In this document: piece by piece, positions 33,241 to 33,410 of the stretch
Position numbering within the stretch: position 1 is the stretch's first letter
Layout: each line of letters starts with the position of its first letter
From: Saprospiraceae bacterium
Lineage (GTDB): Bacteria; Bacteroidota; Bacteroidia; Chitinophagales; Saprospiraceae
DNA length: 33,410 nucleotides
Reading direction: 5' to 3'
NCBI GenBank assembly: GCA_026983735.1
Contig: JALSTN010000283.1
Coordinates: forward strand, 1-33,410
Position numbers and translations under genes: made by a program
Notes under the pieces: generated by a model
Seen by the model: the letters and a program-made list of their open reading frames with translations, nothing else
Database searches by the model: none
Told to the model about the DNA's origin: nothing

Positions 33241-33410
33241 CTATACCTTCTCCCACTCATACCCGATAATATTGCGTTGCTCTCGGCTAAATTCGATGCC
33301 TATGAGATAAACGTTTTCATAAGATTGGTATTTTTCATAGTAGCGCTTTTCCTTAATCTGCTTAAGGGCATTACCGGTCGCCTTTTCGGACAGTTTAAAT
33401 TCGATGATGA
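33241..33410 (-). CDS. PD-(D/E)XK nuclease domain C-terminus (DUF1703-type ATPase-nuclease), partial
   Basis: Minus-strand frame open from the window edge to a TAG at 33241-33243, giving the last 55 residues. They read IIEFKLSEKATGNALKQIKE, then KRYYEKYQSYENVYLIGIEF, then SREQRNIIGYEWEKV. The E-x-K of IIEFK is the catalytic motif of PD-(D/E)XK nucleases, and the succession EFKL, ALKQIKEKRYYEKY, LIGIEFS is typical of the PDDEXK_9/DUF1703 domain found at the end of proteins with an N-terminal AAA-ATPase-like domain, common and multi-copy in Bacteroidota. The ATPase part lies outside the window, and the biological role of the family is not established. Confidence 0.8.
   Translation of the reverse strand, partial: IIEFKLSEKATGNALKQIKEKRYYEKYQSYENVYLIGIEFSREQRNIIGYEWEKV

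Overview
The window reads as chromosomal DNA of an AT-rich Bacteroidota bacterium, most likely of the Saprospiria/Chitinophagia side of the phylum; the class is an inference, the phylum is well supported. Evidence: two secreted proteins with type IX secretion (T9SS) type A C-terminal sorting domains, a T9SS plug-like protein (DUF5103 family), a PorU2-like protein, DUF3078 and DUF3467 proteins, a single-RRM RNA-binding protein, and several promoters of the Bacteroidota form TTG/TTTG-N17..23-TAnnTTTG. Shine-Dalgarno sequences are largely absent. No tRNA, rRNA, CRISPR array, transposase or phage gene was seen.

Layout. 1-3213 (+): 3' part of a PorU2-like T9SS protein followed 15 bases later by a GT4 glycosyltransferase. 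3284-6925 (-): large reprolysin-like T9SS metalloprotease. 7423-9426 (+): histidine kinase and OmpR-type response regulator. 9479-12396 (-): folA, mrdA (PBP2) and mreD, probably one operon, with no mreB/mreC upstream. 12400-12997: a small uncertain reading frame, a 133-base tandem duplication and a promoter for an unknown lipoprotein (12998-13882). 14159-15184 (-): DUF3078. 15600-15917 (+): DUF3467. 15922-18270 (-): GH20 hexosaminidase lipoprotein. 18403-22042 (+): TlpA-like lipoprotein, NhaC antiporter, MltD-type lytic transglycosylase with a sigma-54-like promoter. 22266-23792 (-): ALDH7-type aldehyde dehydrogenase. 24391-26399 (+): T9SS plug-like protein and an exported VanX-like D-Ala-D-Ala dipeptidase. 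26506-30220 (-): RRM protein, potassium channel, pdxH and trpS. 30570-32933 (+): M14 carboxypeptidase with T9SS signal. 33241-33410 (-): C-terminus of a PD-(D/E)XK (DUF1703-type) ATPase-nuclease that runs off the window.

How the genes fit together. Two themes dominate: T9SS and its cargo (PorU2-like, plug, metalloprotease, M14 carboxypeptidase), and cell wall work (mreD, mrdA, mltD, D-Ala-D-Ala dipeptidase, GH20 hexosaminidase). The rest is core metabolism and ion homeostasis. Most of the window is ordinary; the less explained parts are intergenic: the 133-base tandem repeat and its partial relative 11 kb away, the sigma-54-like promoter, a perfect 13-bp inverted repeat beside the two-component system, and a nested inverted repeat between pdxH and trpS. 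I do not see a clear new multi-gene system.
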